NCBI RefSeq assembly: GCF_013394655.1
Contig: NZ_CP053351.1
Span: 3,946,001-4,010,000, forward strand
Length of the DNA: 64,000 bases
Direction: 5' to 3'
DNA from: Winogradskyella schleiferi
GTDB taxonomy: Bacteria; Bacteroidota; Bacteroidia; Flavobacteriales; Flavobacteriaceae
The position numbers and the translations under genes are program-made. This document shows positions 43,768 through 52,840 of this stretch, piece after piece (the first letter of the stretch is position 1; the number at the start of each line of letters is the position of its first letter). Below the pieces are notes generated by a model. That model had not been told where the DNA came from, did not search any database, and saw only the letters and a program-made list of their open reading frames with translations.

Positions 43768-44727
43768 TTAAATTTCATTCAAAAGTTTAGAAATCTCATC
43801 CAACTTAGGTGTTAAAATCACTTCAATACGTCTATTTTTAGCTTTTCCTTCCGCAGTATCATTAGTTGCGATTGGTGCAAATTCCCCGCGACCAGCTGCT
43901 GTTAGATTTTCGGGATTGATAGCATCATTTTCTCTAAGAATATTCACAATGGCTGTCGCACGTTTTGCAGATAAATCCCAGTTACCACTCAATTGGGCAT
44001 TACCTTTGTAGGGAACATTGTCGGTATGACCTTCAATCAATACTGAAATTTCAGGGTTTTCAGCCAAAACACTTCCTAATTGTTTTACGGCTTGTTTCCC
44101 TTGTGCACCTACATACCAACTTCCAGATTCAAACAACAATTTATTTTCCATAGAAATATAAACTTTGCCATCGCGTTGCTCTACCGTTAACCCTTTACCT
44201 TCAAAATTGGTTAAAGCTTTAGAAATAGCATCTTTTAATTTGTTCATAGCAGCATCTTTTGAAGCTATCACATTTTCTAATTCTGCAACACGTTTTGAAC
44301 GGTTTTCCAATTCTTGCTTTAAGGTATTTAAACGTTCATTTTCTGCTGCTAAGGCTTGCTCCTTCGCTTCTAATTGTGCTAAAAGCTCTCTGTTTTTTTG
44401 CGAATTTTTAGCAATCGAAGCCGAACTATTTTCTTCCAAAGCTTTGTATGATGCTTTCAACGTTTCTAGATTGGATTTAGCGGCCGCATAATCACTTTGC
44501 AATTTATCGCGTTCAGCAACGGCTTCATCATAAGCTGTTTTTAGTTCATTTAAATCATTAGAAAGTTTTGTGTTTTCACTTGACAAGGTTTCCACTTCGT
44601 CCGTTAAGCTTCGATTTTCCTTTTTTAAGTTGGTGTACTTATCTTCTAAATCCGTGTATATTTTTTTTGACACACACGAGCTGAATAATGCAAGAGTTAG
44701 GGCTAATAATGAAATTCTTTTAATCAT
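43768..44727 (-). CDS. OmpA-family peptidoglycan-associated lipoprotein
   Basis: A 319-residue lipoprotein (LLALTLALFSSC, Cys18). Residues about 22-165 are a long coiled coil (YTDLEDKYTNLKKENRSLTD onward, heptads to ENVIASKDAAMNKLKDAI). The C-terminal OmpA domain (about 195-310) has LIEGHTDNVPY, SAKRATAIVNIL and NRRIEVILTP, the residues that hold peptidoglycan. It should link the outer membrane to the cell wall, with the coiled coil spanning the periplasm. It starts 26 bases after the exonuclease gene and may be cotranscribed with it. Confidence 0.93.
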   Translation of the reverse strand: MIKRISLLALTLALFSSCVSKKIYTDLEDKYTNLKKENRSLTDEVETLSSENTKLSNDLNELKTAYDEAVAERDKLQSDYAAAKSNLETLKASYKALEENSSASIAKNSQKNRELLAQLEAKEQALAAENERLNTLKQELENRSKRVAELENVIASKDAAMNKLKDAISKALTNFEGKGLTVEQRDGKVYISMENKLLFESGSWYVGAQGKQAVKQLGSVLAENPEISVLIEGHTDNVPYKGNAQLSGNWDLSAKRATAIVNILRENDAINPENLTAAGRGEFAPIATNDTAEGKAKNRRIEVILTPKLDEISKLLNEI

Positions 44728-44753
44728 GTTTTATAGTTTAGGTTAAGTTTAAT

Positions 44754-45515
44754 TTATAAATCTAATTCCAACAATATTGGACAATGGTCACTATGAACCG
44801 CATCGGTTAGTATAACGCTGCGTTTTATTTTTTCTTGCAAGGGTTCACTAACCATGGCATAATCCAATCGCCAACCTTTGTTATTGGCTCTTGCATTTGC
44901 GCGGTAGCTCCACCAAGAAAATTCCTGACGCTCAGGATGTAAATATCTAAAGCTATCGATAAATCCACTGTCAATAAATTCGCCCAACCACTCGCGTTCT
45001 TCTGGTAAAAACCCTGAAACACCTTTCATTTTTGGATTGTGTATATCTATTTCCTCATGGCAAATATTATAATCACCACAAACCACCAAGTTTGGTATTT
45101 GCTTTTGAAGTTCATTTAAATACTCATGGATGAGATTCATATATTCAAACTTATGCGATAATCTGGCGTCATTAGTTCCAGATGGTAAATACATGCTCAT
45201 TACGGAAACGGTATCATAATCGACTCTGATATTCCGACCTTCAAAATCCATGGATTCTATTCCTGTTCCGAATTCAATATGATTTGGTTTCTTTTTACAT
45301 AAAATAGCAACGCCACTATAGCCTTTTTTTTGCGCGCTGTACCAATAATTATACTCATAACCTGCTTCGGTAAACAATTCTAGGTCAAGTTGTTCTTCCA
45401 TCGCTTTAATTTCCTGCAAACAAATAACATCAGCATTTGTGGCTTTTAACCAGTCCACAAAACCTTTTTTTACGGCTGCTCTGATACCATTTACGTTGTA
45501 AGAAGCTATTTTCAT
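44754..45515 (-). CDS. xth: Exodeoxyribonuclease III
   Basis: A 253-residue member of the ExoIII/AP endonuclease family used in base excision repair. Metal and catalytic residues are in SYNVNGIRA (Asn7), ICLQEIKA (Glu35), CGDYNICH (Asp/Asn pair) and HSDHCPILLEL at the end (the Asp-His). WWSYRANARANNKGWRLDY is the DNA-binding loop with the substrate-contacting Trp/Asp. Length is normal. A minus-strand TATTTTTG box (45549-45542) lies 26 bases before the ATG. Confidence 0.95.
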   Translation of the reverse strand: MKIASYNVNGIRAAVKKGFVDWLKATNADVICLQEIKAMEEQLDLELFTEAGYEYNYWYSAQKKGYSGVAILCKKKPNHIEFGTGIESMDFEGRNIRVDYDTVSVMSMYLPSGTNDARLSHKFEYMNLIHEYLNELQKQIPNLVVCGDYNICHEEIDIHNPKMKGVSGFLPEEREWLGEFIDSGFIDSFRYLHPERQEFSWWSYRANARANNKGWRLDYAMVSEPLQEKIKRSVILTDAVHSDHCPILLELDL

Positions 45516-46009
45516 AATCTAAAATTTTTATTATTCCGTGACAAAAATAAAAACATGTAATCCTAATGCCATAAATACACGAATTTTATTTTGTGAATAA
45601 GTTGACTAAACATCTATTGACCGAAATCAATAGGATTTTTAAACAGACTTTCAGTCTGTTTTATTCGTGAAATAGATAGTCAATAATTTAATTCGTTATT
45701 TCAATAACTAATGAATTCGTGACAATTCGTGAAATTCGCGGCTGAATTAATAACAGTCGATACGAAATGATTTAAAATGAATACCCATTTTTTAAATACT
45801 ATTGATAACCACGAATTCCTTTTCCGTTGGGAAAAATAACACACTATCAATTTGTGTCACGTAATTACAAAACTTTTGCATTTTTTTATCAAATGCCTAA
45901 ATTAAATAATACGCTACTTTTACACCATTATTTTAAGCATGTTTTAACGAAAAGTTCTAAACAACTGGAACCGTAAAATATTCTGCGCTTAAAACAGTTA
46001 TTAAACTAC
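45516..46009. other. 494-base divergent spacer, no gene
   Basis: No coding frame survives on either strand. It holds the xth -7 box (45542-45549, minus), a hairpin AAACAGACT-TTC-AGTCTGTTT (45641-45661), several scattered ATTCGTGA/CACGAATT words between 45580 and 45820, and a TACTTTTA (45915-45922) that may be the -7 box for the outer-membrane protein gene. The rest shows nothing I recognise. Confidence 0.55.
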
Positions 46010-49000
46010 ATGAAAAACGCACTACTTTTTCTTTTAATTGTATCTGGTTTTTTGGGGTTTTCCCAAGAGCAAGACCTTAATTTTAGACAAAAGAAAGTAG
46101 CCGTAAAGGATTCTATTCAAATTGATTCCGTAAGCATCAATCCCACACGATTTTCTGTTAGAACAAAAGATAATAAAATCTTGGATTCAATATTATATAC
46201 TGTTGATTTTGCGAAAGCCATTTTGCGTTTCAAACAACCTACTGAAATTGATACCATTCAAATTTCGTATTTACGTTATCCGAAATTTTTAACTAAGGTT
46301 TACAGACAATTGGACGATGCTATTATTGTTGAGCGTTCATCACAATTTCAGCAATTGTACACTTTACAAAATACAACTAAGAAAAATAATTTTACACCTT
46401 TTGATGGTTTGACGACTTCAGGAAGTATTTCGCGAGGTGTTACCATTGGTAACAATCAGAATTCGGTGTTGAACAGTGAACTCGATTTACAGATTTCCGG
46501 AAAACTGAGTGATCAAGTCTCGCTGAGGGCCTCTATTCAAGATGCGAACATTCCGCTACAAGAAAGTGGTTATTCACAACGTTTAGACGAATTTGACCAG
46601 GTATTTATTGAATTGTTTAGCGACGATTGGAATATAAGAGCTGGAGATATCGATTTGGAAAACACCAAAAGTTATTTCGCAAATTTTTCAAAACGAGTTC
46701 AAGGTTTGTTAGTCAATGCCAATTTGAGTGAAAAAACATCTGTTTTTGCTTCTGGAGCTTTGGTGCGAGGTCAATTTACGACGACACAATTCACCGCACA
46801 AGAAGGGAATCAAGGACCCTACAAATTACGTGGTTCCAATAATGAATTGTACGTGCTTATCGTTTCAGGTAGTGAAACCGTTTATGTTAATGGCATCCCT
46901 TTAGAACGTGGCGAAAACAACGATTATATTATCGATTATAATGCTGGCGAAATTATTTTCAACTCTACATTTCCTATTACTTCCGAAATGCGAATTACAG
47001 TCGATTACCAATTTAGTGAACGGAATTATTCCAGGTTTACCGTTTTTGGTGGTGCCAATTATAACACCGAAACCTTAAAACTAAATGTGTCCATTTATTC
47101 TGAAAGTGATGCTAAAAACCAACCTTTACAACAAAATTTATCTTCGGAACAAACCCAGATTTTAGCTGCTGCAGGAGACAATCAAAATTTAATGACAGCA
47201 CCTTCTGCGGCATTAGCTACGTTTTCTGATAATCGGATTTTATATCGAAAAGAAATCGTTGGCACTGAAGAAATTTTAGTGTATTCCAATAATCCTGAAG
47301 ATGAATTATTCAGCGTTAGGTTTACATTGGTTGGGGCTAATCAAGGAAATTATGTATTGACGAATTCCAATGCCATTAATAATATTTATGAATATGTGCC
47401 ACCAATTGCTGGTGTTCCTCAAGGCAATTTCGAACCTATTATTCAACTTGTAGCACCAGAGCGTTTGCAAATTGCCATAATTAATGGGCAATACAACCCA
47501 AGCGAAAAAACAGATGTCTTTTTTGAATTGGCCGGAAGCAAAAATGATAATAATTTATTTTCGAGTTTAGATGATGGTAATAATGATGGTTACGCTGGAA
47601 AATTAACATTAAAACAAAAGATAATTCAATCGGATAGTCTTTGGAATCTATCTGCACTCGTTGATGCCGACTTTATTCAAAAGGATTTTAGAACCATTCA
47701 ACGTTTGTATAGGGCGGAATTTGGACGTGATTGGAACTTGGACACACCAGAAGGTAACCAACGGAATTTTAATTTTGGGAATCAGTTGTTATTTACATCT
47801 GGAGTAAAACTAGCACATTATAAAAAAGGCATAGCCACTTATAATTTTGAACATTTAAACTATTCTGAAAACTTTAATGGTAATCGTCATAATATTACAG
47901 CTAATTTAAGATTGGGTAATTTCAAGATTTTTTCAAATTCCAGTGTTTTAAATAATGAAAGCACCATTAATCGTTCTACATTTTTAAGGTCTTTCAATCG
48001 TGTAGTTTATGGCGAGAACAACAAATGGGCTGGCGTAAAATTTTCGACGGAAGATAATGAACAACGCGTGATTGCAACCGATTCCCTAACACCGTTGAGT
48101 CAAAAATTTAAGGCTTACGAGGCGTTTGTTGGCATTGGAGATAGCACCAAGGTATTTGCGGAAGTCGGTTATATCAAACGTTTTAATGACAGTTTACGAA
48201 ATAATACTCTAGAACGTGTTAATAGTTCGAACACCTATTATTTAAAATCGCGGTTGATTCAGAATAAAAATACAACACTTCAATTGTATGCCAATTATAG
48301 GGATTTAAAATCCAAAGATGATAACATAGATAATGAGCAAAGTTTGAATAGCCGCTTGAATTTCAATCAAAAATTATTCAATAACCTCATCATATTAAAT
48401 ACCAATTACGAAACCAATTCCGGTACCTTGGCCCAACAAGATTTTACTTATGTTGAAGTGGAAGCAGGACAAGGCGCTTACACTTGGATTGACTACAACG
48501 AAAATGGCATACAAGAATTAGACGAATTTGAAATTGCACAATTTGCAGACCAAGGTAGTTATATTAGAGTCTTGTTGCCCAATCAGGTTTTTGTGCAGAC
48601 CCATCAAAATCGTTTCGGGCAAACGATTACCATAAATCCGCAATCTTGGAATGTTTCTGAGAATAAATCGAAACAATTTTGGTCTCATTTCTACGACCAA
48701 GCCTCGTTTATTGTGGATAGTAAAAAGTTTAAAAGCGGAAATTCATTCAATTTGAATCCCTTTGAAGCTTTAAAGGATGATTTGGATATTGAAGATTTCG
48801 TATCCATAAATTATAGTATTAGAAATGTTCTGTTTTTTAATCGCGGCAAACAACGCTATACCACATCTTATACGTTTCTAACCAATAAGAGCCGGAATTT
48901 ACTTTCTACAAGGTTACAACAAAACAAAACCAACAGTCATCAGGTTAACTTCAATCATAAATTCAATGTGAATTGGCTGGTAAACACCTTGGCCAGTTTA

Positions 49001-49450
49001 GGAAAAGATGAGAGTAGAAGCCAAAATTTTTCCAATCGAAATTACACCCTTGACAATTATCAATTTAATCCAAAAATCAGTTATTTATTTAGCGAAAATG
49101 CCCAATTTGATGTATTCTATCAATACACGTCCAAAGAAAATACCATTGGAAGTTTAGAGTCTTTGGCACAGAATAATTATGGTTTGTCCTTTACCTACAA
49201 TAATGCACAAAAAATAGCATTGACAGGAGAATTTAACTATTTTCAAAATGAGTTTGAAGGCAATTCCAATTCGCCAATTGGTTACCAAATGCTTGAAGGT
49301 TTGCAACCAGGGAAAAACTTTACCTGGAGCTTATTGGCACAAAAGAAATTGACCAAATATTTAGATTTGAATTTGAATTACTTCGGACGGAAATCGGAGA
49401 CTTCAAATGTTATCCATACTGGAACGATTCAGTTGAAAGCATACTTCTAA
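46010..49450 (+). CDS. Large outer-membrane beta-barrel protein of unknown function
   Basis: An 1146-residue protein with a signal peptide (ALLFLLIVSGFLGFSQ). An N-terminal beta domain (about 20-110) is followed by a motif-rich segment GSISRGVTIGNNQNSVLNSEL (given in part: SRGVTIGNNQNS) and then by GPYKLRGSNNE, YVNGIPLERGENNDYIIDYN and AGEIIFN (about 265-320). From about 330 to the end the pattern is of amphipathic beta-strands with many Asn and Tyr, ending in Phe (LKAYF), as outer-membrane barrels do. No TonB box or plug is evident. It is probably a very large barrel or a surface protein; I cannot give a function. It stands alone, 126 bases before the DUF3575-like gene. Confidence 0.7.
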   Translation: MKNALLFLLIVSGFLGFSQEQDLNFRQKKVAVKDSIQIDSVSINPTRFSVRTKDNKILDSILYTVDFAKAILRFKQPTEIDTIQISYLRYPKFLTKVYRQLDDAIIVERSSQFQQLYTLQNTTKKNNFTPFDGLTTSGSISRGVTIGNNQNSVLNSELDLQISGKLSDQVSLRASIQDANIPLQESGYSQRLDEFDQVFIELFSDDWNIRAGDIDLENTKSYFANFSKRVQGLLVNANLSEKTSVFASGALVRGQFTTTQFTAQEGNQGPYKLRGSNNELYVLIVSGSETVYVNGIPLERGENNDYIIDYNAGEIIFNSTFPITSEMRITVDYQFSERNYSRFTVFGGANYNTETLKLNVSIYSESDAKNQPLQQNLSSEQTQILAAAGDNQNLMTAPSAALATFSDNRILYRKEIVGTEEILVYSNNPEDELFSVRFTLVGANQGNYVLTNSNAINNIYEYVPPIAGVPQGNFEPIIQLVAPERLQIAIINGQYNPSEKTDVFFELAGSKNDNNLFSSLDDGNNDGYAGKLTLKQKIIQSDSLWNLSALVDADFIQKDFRTIQRLYRAEFGRDWNLDTPEGNQRNFNFGNQLLFTSGVKLAHYKKGIATYNFEHLNYSENFNGNRHNITANLRLGNFKIFSNSSVLNNESTINRSTFLRSFNRVVYGENNKWAGVKFSTEDNEQRVIATDSLTPLSQKFKAYEAFVGIGDSTKVFAEVGYIKRFNDSLRNNTLERVNSSNTYYLKSRLIQNKNTTLQLYANYRDLKSKDDNIDNEQSLNSRLNFNQKLFNNLIILNTNYETNSGTLAQQDFTYVEVEAGQGAYTWIDYNENGIQELDEFEIAQFADQGSYIRVLLPNQVFVQTHQNRFGQTITINPQSWNVSENKSKQFWSHFYDQASFIVDSKKFKSGNSFNLNPFEALKDDLDIEDFVSINYSIRNVLFFNRGKQRYTTSYTFLTNKSRNLLSTRLQQNKTNSHQVNFNHKFNVNWLVNTLASLGKDESRSQNFSNRNYTLDNYQFNPKISYLFSENAQFDVFYQYTSKENTIGSLESLAQNNYGLSFTYNNAQKIALTGEFNYFQNEFEGNSNSPIGYQMLEGLQPGKNFTWSLLAQKKLTKYLDLNLNYFGRKSETSNVIHTGTIQLKAYF

Positions 49451-49576
49451 ATTCTCATAAAAAATAATATTTTTCTCACGCAACCTTTTCATACTTTTGG
49501 TATCTAATAAAAAACTATTCACCATTTCTTGGTGAAATTTTTGATTAAAAAAGAATTGAATAAAAAAAATCGACTT

Positions 49577-50155
49577 ATGAAAAAAGCCCTATTAGGAATA
49601 CTCCTATTTACATCCTTGGCAACTCTTGCTCAAGATGACCTTCAAGAAAACATAAGACAGCATGAAGTTAAGGTAAACGCTTTTAACCTTATTATTTTTA
49701 AATCTGTAGATTTCTCCTATGAGTATTTAATTGATTCAGAATCTTCGATAGGAGCTACTGTACTTTTTAATCTACAAGATCAAGAAGATAGAGATTTTGA
49801 AGACGGACCTGTTTACGCCGAAAAATTTGCCTTTACACCTTATTACAGACGTTATTTTTCAAGTAGATACGCTTGGGGATTTTTCTTAGAAGCGTTTGGC
49901 ATGTATAGCATTCAAGAAGACAGAGATGAAATCTATATCTATGACCCCATTTTTGATGACTATGAGTATGTCTACTCCGATGAAACTTCTAATAGCATCG
50001 CTTTTGGAATGGCTGTCGGCGGAAAATTTGTAAGTAAAAAAGGGTTTTTATTTGAAGTTTTTGGAGGTGTTGGTAGAAACATTTCAACTTCTAACAACGA
50101 TATTGGGACTGAGTTTGTACCACGATTAGGTGCTACTCTGGGTTGGAGGTTTTAA
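49577..50155 (+). CDS. DUF3575-like outer-membrane protein
   Basis: A 192-residue protein with a signal peptide (KKALLGILLFTSLATLAQ) and an eight-strand barrel pattern: KVNAFNLIIFKSVDFSYEYLI, KFAFTPYYRRYFS, WGFFLEAFGMYSI, SIAFGMAVGGKFVSKKGFLFEVFGGVGRN (described by its ends) and a terminal GWRF. The NLIIFKSVDFSYEYLI start is typical of DUF3575. ATG at 49577 is chosen since it puts the signal at the front; the frame is open to a GTG at 49529. Role unknown. Confidence 0.75.
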   Translation: MKKALLGILLFTSLATLAQDDLQENIRQHEVKVNAFNLIIFKSVDFSYEYLIDSESSIGATVLFNLQDQEDRDFEDGPVYAEKFAFTPYYRRYFSSRYAWGFFLEAFGMYSIQEDRDEIYIYDPIFDDYEYVYSDETSNSIAFGMAVGGKFVSKKGFLFEVFGGVGRNISTSNNDIGTEFVPRLGATLGWRF

Positions 50156-50176
50156 AAACCTTTCTCACTAAAATAT

Positions 50177-50213
50177 TAAAACACCCGAACTATTACGGTT
50201 TGGGTGTTTTTTT
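50177..50213 (+). terminator. Terminator after the DUF3575-like gene
   Basis: AAAACACCC and GGGTGTTTT enclose a 15-base loop and are followed by T runs. Confidence 0.8.
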
Positions 50214-50222
50214 AGTTTTGAT

Positions 50223-50266
50223 AGATTCCCGCTTTCCTGTCTGCCTACCAGGCAGGCGCAGGAATT
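50223..50266. repeat. Dispersed repeat (CCTGTCTGCC...GGCAGGCGCAGG type)
   Basis: GATTCCCGCTTTCCTGTCTG, then CCTACCAGGCAGGCGCAGGA: an imperfect palindrome built on CCTG/CAGG words, typical flavobacterial intergenic element between two converging transcripts. Confidence 0.6.
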
Positions 50267-50271
50267 TTTGA

Positions 50272-51810
50272 TTACATTCTCTGTAGCCAATGCTTTACAT
50301 CAACCTCAGCTTTTATAATAGCTTTTAAATCTTCAATCTTCACACGTTTTTGTTCCATGGTGTCTCTGTGACGAATCGTGACTGAATTGTCCTCTAAAGT
50401 GTCATGATCAACAGTAACGCAAAATGGTGTTCCGGCAGCATCTTGTCTTCTGTAGCGTCTTCCAACCGTGTCCTTCTCTTCATACGTTACGCTGAAATCC
50501 CACTTTAAATCTTCAACAATTTGCTGTGCAATTTCTGGTAAACCATCTTTTGCCAACAAAGGAAATATGGCCGCTTTTACAGGAGCTAAAACCGCTGGTA
50601 ATTTTAAAACCGTTCGTGTTTTACCATCTTCAAGTTCTTCTTCTTCTAATGCGTTTGAGAACACAGCCAAGAACATACGGTCTAAACCTATGGATGTTTC
50701 AAGAACATAAGGTGTATAGCTTTCATTATCTTCATGGTCAAAATACTGTAATTTTTTACCAGAATATTCTTCATGTTGCTTTAAATCAAAATCGGTACGT
50801 GAGTGAATCCCTTCCAATTCTTTGAATCCGAATGGAAACTTAAATTCTATATCTGTAGCAGCATCTGCATAATGTGCTAATTTTTCATGATCATGAAAAC
50901 GGTAATTATCTGCTCCCATTCCGAGAGACATATGCCATTTCATTCGCGTTTCTTTCCAATGTTCAAACCATTCTTTCTGAGTACCAGGCTTGATGAAAAA
51001 TTGCATTTCCATTTGTTCAAACTCACGCATTCTAAAGATAAATTGTCTCGCCACAATTTCATTTCTAAACGCTTTTCCTGTTTGTGCAATACCAAACGGA
51101 ATCTTCATTCGACCTGTTTTTTGAACGTTCAAGAAATTCACAAAAATACCTTGGGCTGTTTCTGGTCTTAGATACAAATCCATTGCAGATTCTGCAGATG
51201 CACCAAGTTTTGTTCCGAACATTAAGTTAAATTGCTTGACGTCAGTCCAATTTCGACTTCCCGCCACAGGACACGCAATTTCCAATTCTTCTATCAACGC
51301 TTTTACATCGGCTAAGTCTTCTTTTTCTAAAGATTGCCCTAGACGTTTTAATATAGAGTCGATTTTTTCTTGATAACCAACTACGCGCGGATTAGTAGAA
51401 ACAAATTCTTCTTTATTGAAAGCATCGCCAAAACGCTTCTCGGCTTTTTTGACTTCCTTTTCAATTTTTGCTTCAATTTTAGCACAATAGTCTTCTACTA
51501 AAACATCAGCTCTGTAACGTTTTTTAGAATCCTTATTATCAATTAAGGGATCGTTAAATGCATCGACGTGCCCAGAAGCTTTCCAAGTGGTTGGATGCAT
51601 AAAAATTGCCGCATCAATACCTACAATATTGTCGTGCATTTGTACCATGGCTTTCCACCAATAGTCTCTAATATTTTTCTTTAATTCTGCTCCGTTTTGG
51701 GCATAATCATATACTGCGCTTAATCCATCGTAGATTTCACTACTCTGAAATACGTAACCATACTCCTTTGCGTGAGAGATTACTTTTTTAAATTGATCGT
51801 CGTTTGCCAT
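50272..51810 (-). CDS. glyS: Glycyl-tRNA synthetase (dimeric, class II)
   Basis: A 512-residue single-chain glycyl-tRNA synthetase of the alpha2 type. Class II motif 2 is visible as FGIAQTGKAFRNEI (about 238-251) with FRMREFEQMEMQFF, and motif 3 as VLETSIGLDRMFLAVF (about 370-385). The anticodon domain at the end has AAIFPLLAKDG and VGRRYRRQDAAGTPFC. GSRNWTDVKQFNLMFGT is the family insertion. The -7 box lies only 8 bases before the ATG, so the mRNA leader must be very short. Confidence 0.97.
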   Translation of the reverse strand: MANDDQFKKVISHAKEYGYVFQSSEIYDGLSAVYDYAQNGAELKKNIRDYWWKAMVQMHDNIVGIDAAIFMHPTTWKASGHVDAFNDPLIDNKDSKKRYRADVLVEDYCAKIEAKIEKEVKKAEKRFGDAFNKEEFVSTNPRVVGYQEKIDSILKRLGQSLEKEDLADVKALIEELEIACPVAGSRNWTDVKQFNLMFGTKLGASAESAMDLYLRPETAQGIFVNFLNVQKTGRMKIPFGIAQTGKAFRNEIVARQFIFRMREFEQMEMQFFIKPGTQKEWFEHWKETRMKWHMSLGMGADNYRFHDHEKLAHYADAATDIEFKFPFGFKELEGIHSRTDFDLKQHEEYSGKKLQYFDHEDNESYTPYVLETSIGLDRMFLAVFSNALEEEELEDGKTRTVLKLPAVLAPVKAAIFPLLAKDGLPEIAQQIVEDLKWDFSVTYEEKDTVGRRYRRQDAAGTPFCVTVDHDTLEDNSVTIRHRDTMEQKRVKIEDLKAIIKAEVDVKHWLQRM

Positions 51811-51817
51811 AATGTTG

Positions 51818-51825
51818 CAAAAATA
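51818..51825 (-). promoter_or_regulatory. -7 box of glyS next to its start codon
   Basis: On the minus strand TATTTTTG ends 7 bases before the ATG (51810), predicting a leader of only a few bases. It directly follows the terminator hairpin of the upstream gene. Confidence 0.5.
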
Positions 51826-51857
51826 GAAAACCGCTCCTATTAACAGAACGGTTTTTC
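51826..51857 (-). terminator. Terminator of the coiled-coil protein gene
   Basis: On the minus strand AAAACCG and CGGTTTT close a 15-base loop; the T tract that follows is also part of the glyS -7 box. Confidence 0.65.
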
Positions 51858-51885
51858 AAAAATTATCTTTTAATTTTTATTTACC

Positions 51886-52770
51886 TTAGTTGAGTTCAAT
51901 ACTTGTGCTACCAAGTTTTATATTTTCGTGAAAAACATTGATAAAATAATACCCTTTAGAAAATGGTTGATCGTCTTCATCTGCAACGATAGCTGAACAA
52001 ATTTCTAAATTGTTATTATTATAAGCCACTACTTCTTTTTTACTGTAATTTAAAGATACATCTCCAAAAACTACTTCTCCTTTATCAGAAACCACATTAC
52101 CTTCCGGACTTACAATTTGAATATAAATCGTTTTATTTCCTTTTAATGCTAACGGATTTTCATTGAGCGTAATGCAAACATCCATGGCATTGGCTCGCCT
52201 TGCACGATCTGTAAACCGTTTTTTATCGGACTTTAATTTATAAGATTGTACATTGACATTACTCGCTTTTAATATTGCGGCATTATCAATAGATTTATTT
52301 AAAGAATCATTAGCAACTTCAAGATTATTAATAGTGCTTGTTTTCTTTTTTATGGTATTTAATGCATAACGTTTTTCCTTCTGCAATTTTATATTCGCAG
52401 AATTAAGAGAGTCTATTGTACTCAGTAGTACCTTACTCTTTGACTTTAAAACTATAAGTTGCTCCTTAAACCTAGTAATTATGGATAAATCACTTTCTAA
52501 TAATCTTAAAGAATCTAAGGCAGTCTTAGTTTCTTGTTTTGCTTCTTGGAGCTGAGAAGCCATAAGATTATAGTCTTGGCCTAGTTCGTCGTAACTTGAC
52601 AACATGTCTGATAATTCGGTTTCTATCAAACTTTTTTCTTGTTCTAAAAATACTTCGTAGGATTCAATGGACTTATATTTGTCAAAGCTATATATTCCTA
52701 AAACAGTTAAAACGACCAATAAAGAACTTATAATTAATCTGTAGTTAAATAATTGAGGGTTAACTATCAT
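51886..52770 (-). CDS. Membrane-anchored coiled-coil protein, unknown
   Basis: A 294-residue protein not assigned to a family. One hydrophobic segment (LIISSLLVVLTVLGIYSF, about 12-29) anchors it; residues about 35-165 are a long coiled coil (SLIETELSDMLSSYDELGQD, QLQEAKQETKTALDSLRLLE, IKKKTSTINNLEVANDSLNK). The C-terminal about 190-294 is a beta domain (VCITLNENPLALKGNKTIY, IQIVSPEGNVVSDKGEVVFG, YYFINVFHENIKLGSTSIEL) that resembles an Ig-like fold. The layout, short cytosolic end, anchor, stalk and globular tip, suggests a periplasmic sensor or spacer. It diverges from the comF-like gene. Confidence 0.6.
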   Translation of the reverse strand: MIVNPQLFNYRLIISSLLVVLTVLGIYSFDKYKSIESYEVFLEQEKSLIETELSDMLSSYDELGQDYNLMASQLQEAKQETKTALDSLRLLESDLSIITRFKEQLIVLKSKSKVLLSTIDSLNSANIKLQKEKRYALNTIKKKTSTINNLEVANDSLNKSIDNAAILKASNVNVQSYKLKSDKKRFTDRARRANAMDVCITLNENPLALKGNKTIYIQIVSPEGNVVSDKGEVVFGDVSLNYSKKEVVAYNNNNLEICSAIVADEDDQPFSKGYYFINVFHENIKLGSTSIELN

Positions 52771-52840
52771 TATTAATTTTCTTAATTTAATGCGAAATTA
52801 GAATTAATTGTATTACTACGTTATTTTATTCGATTAAGTG

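Noticed and set aside
44165..44491. Plus-strand frame of 108 codons inside the OmpA gene
   Set aside because: It is the complement of the coiled coil, where Lys/Glu/Ala codons leave the other strand open by composition.
45641..45661. Hairpin as terminator of a gene in the 45.5-46 kb spacer
   Set aside because: No gene reads toward it from either side; it is recorded only as part of the spacer.
50468..51171. Three plus-strand frames of 80-99 codons inside glyS
   Set aside because: All lie antisense to class II synthetase motifs and have no plausible product.
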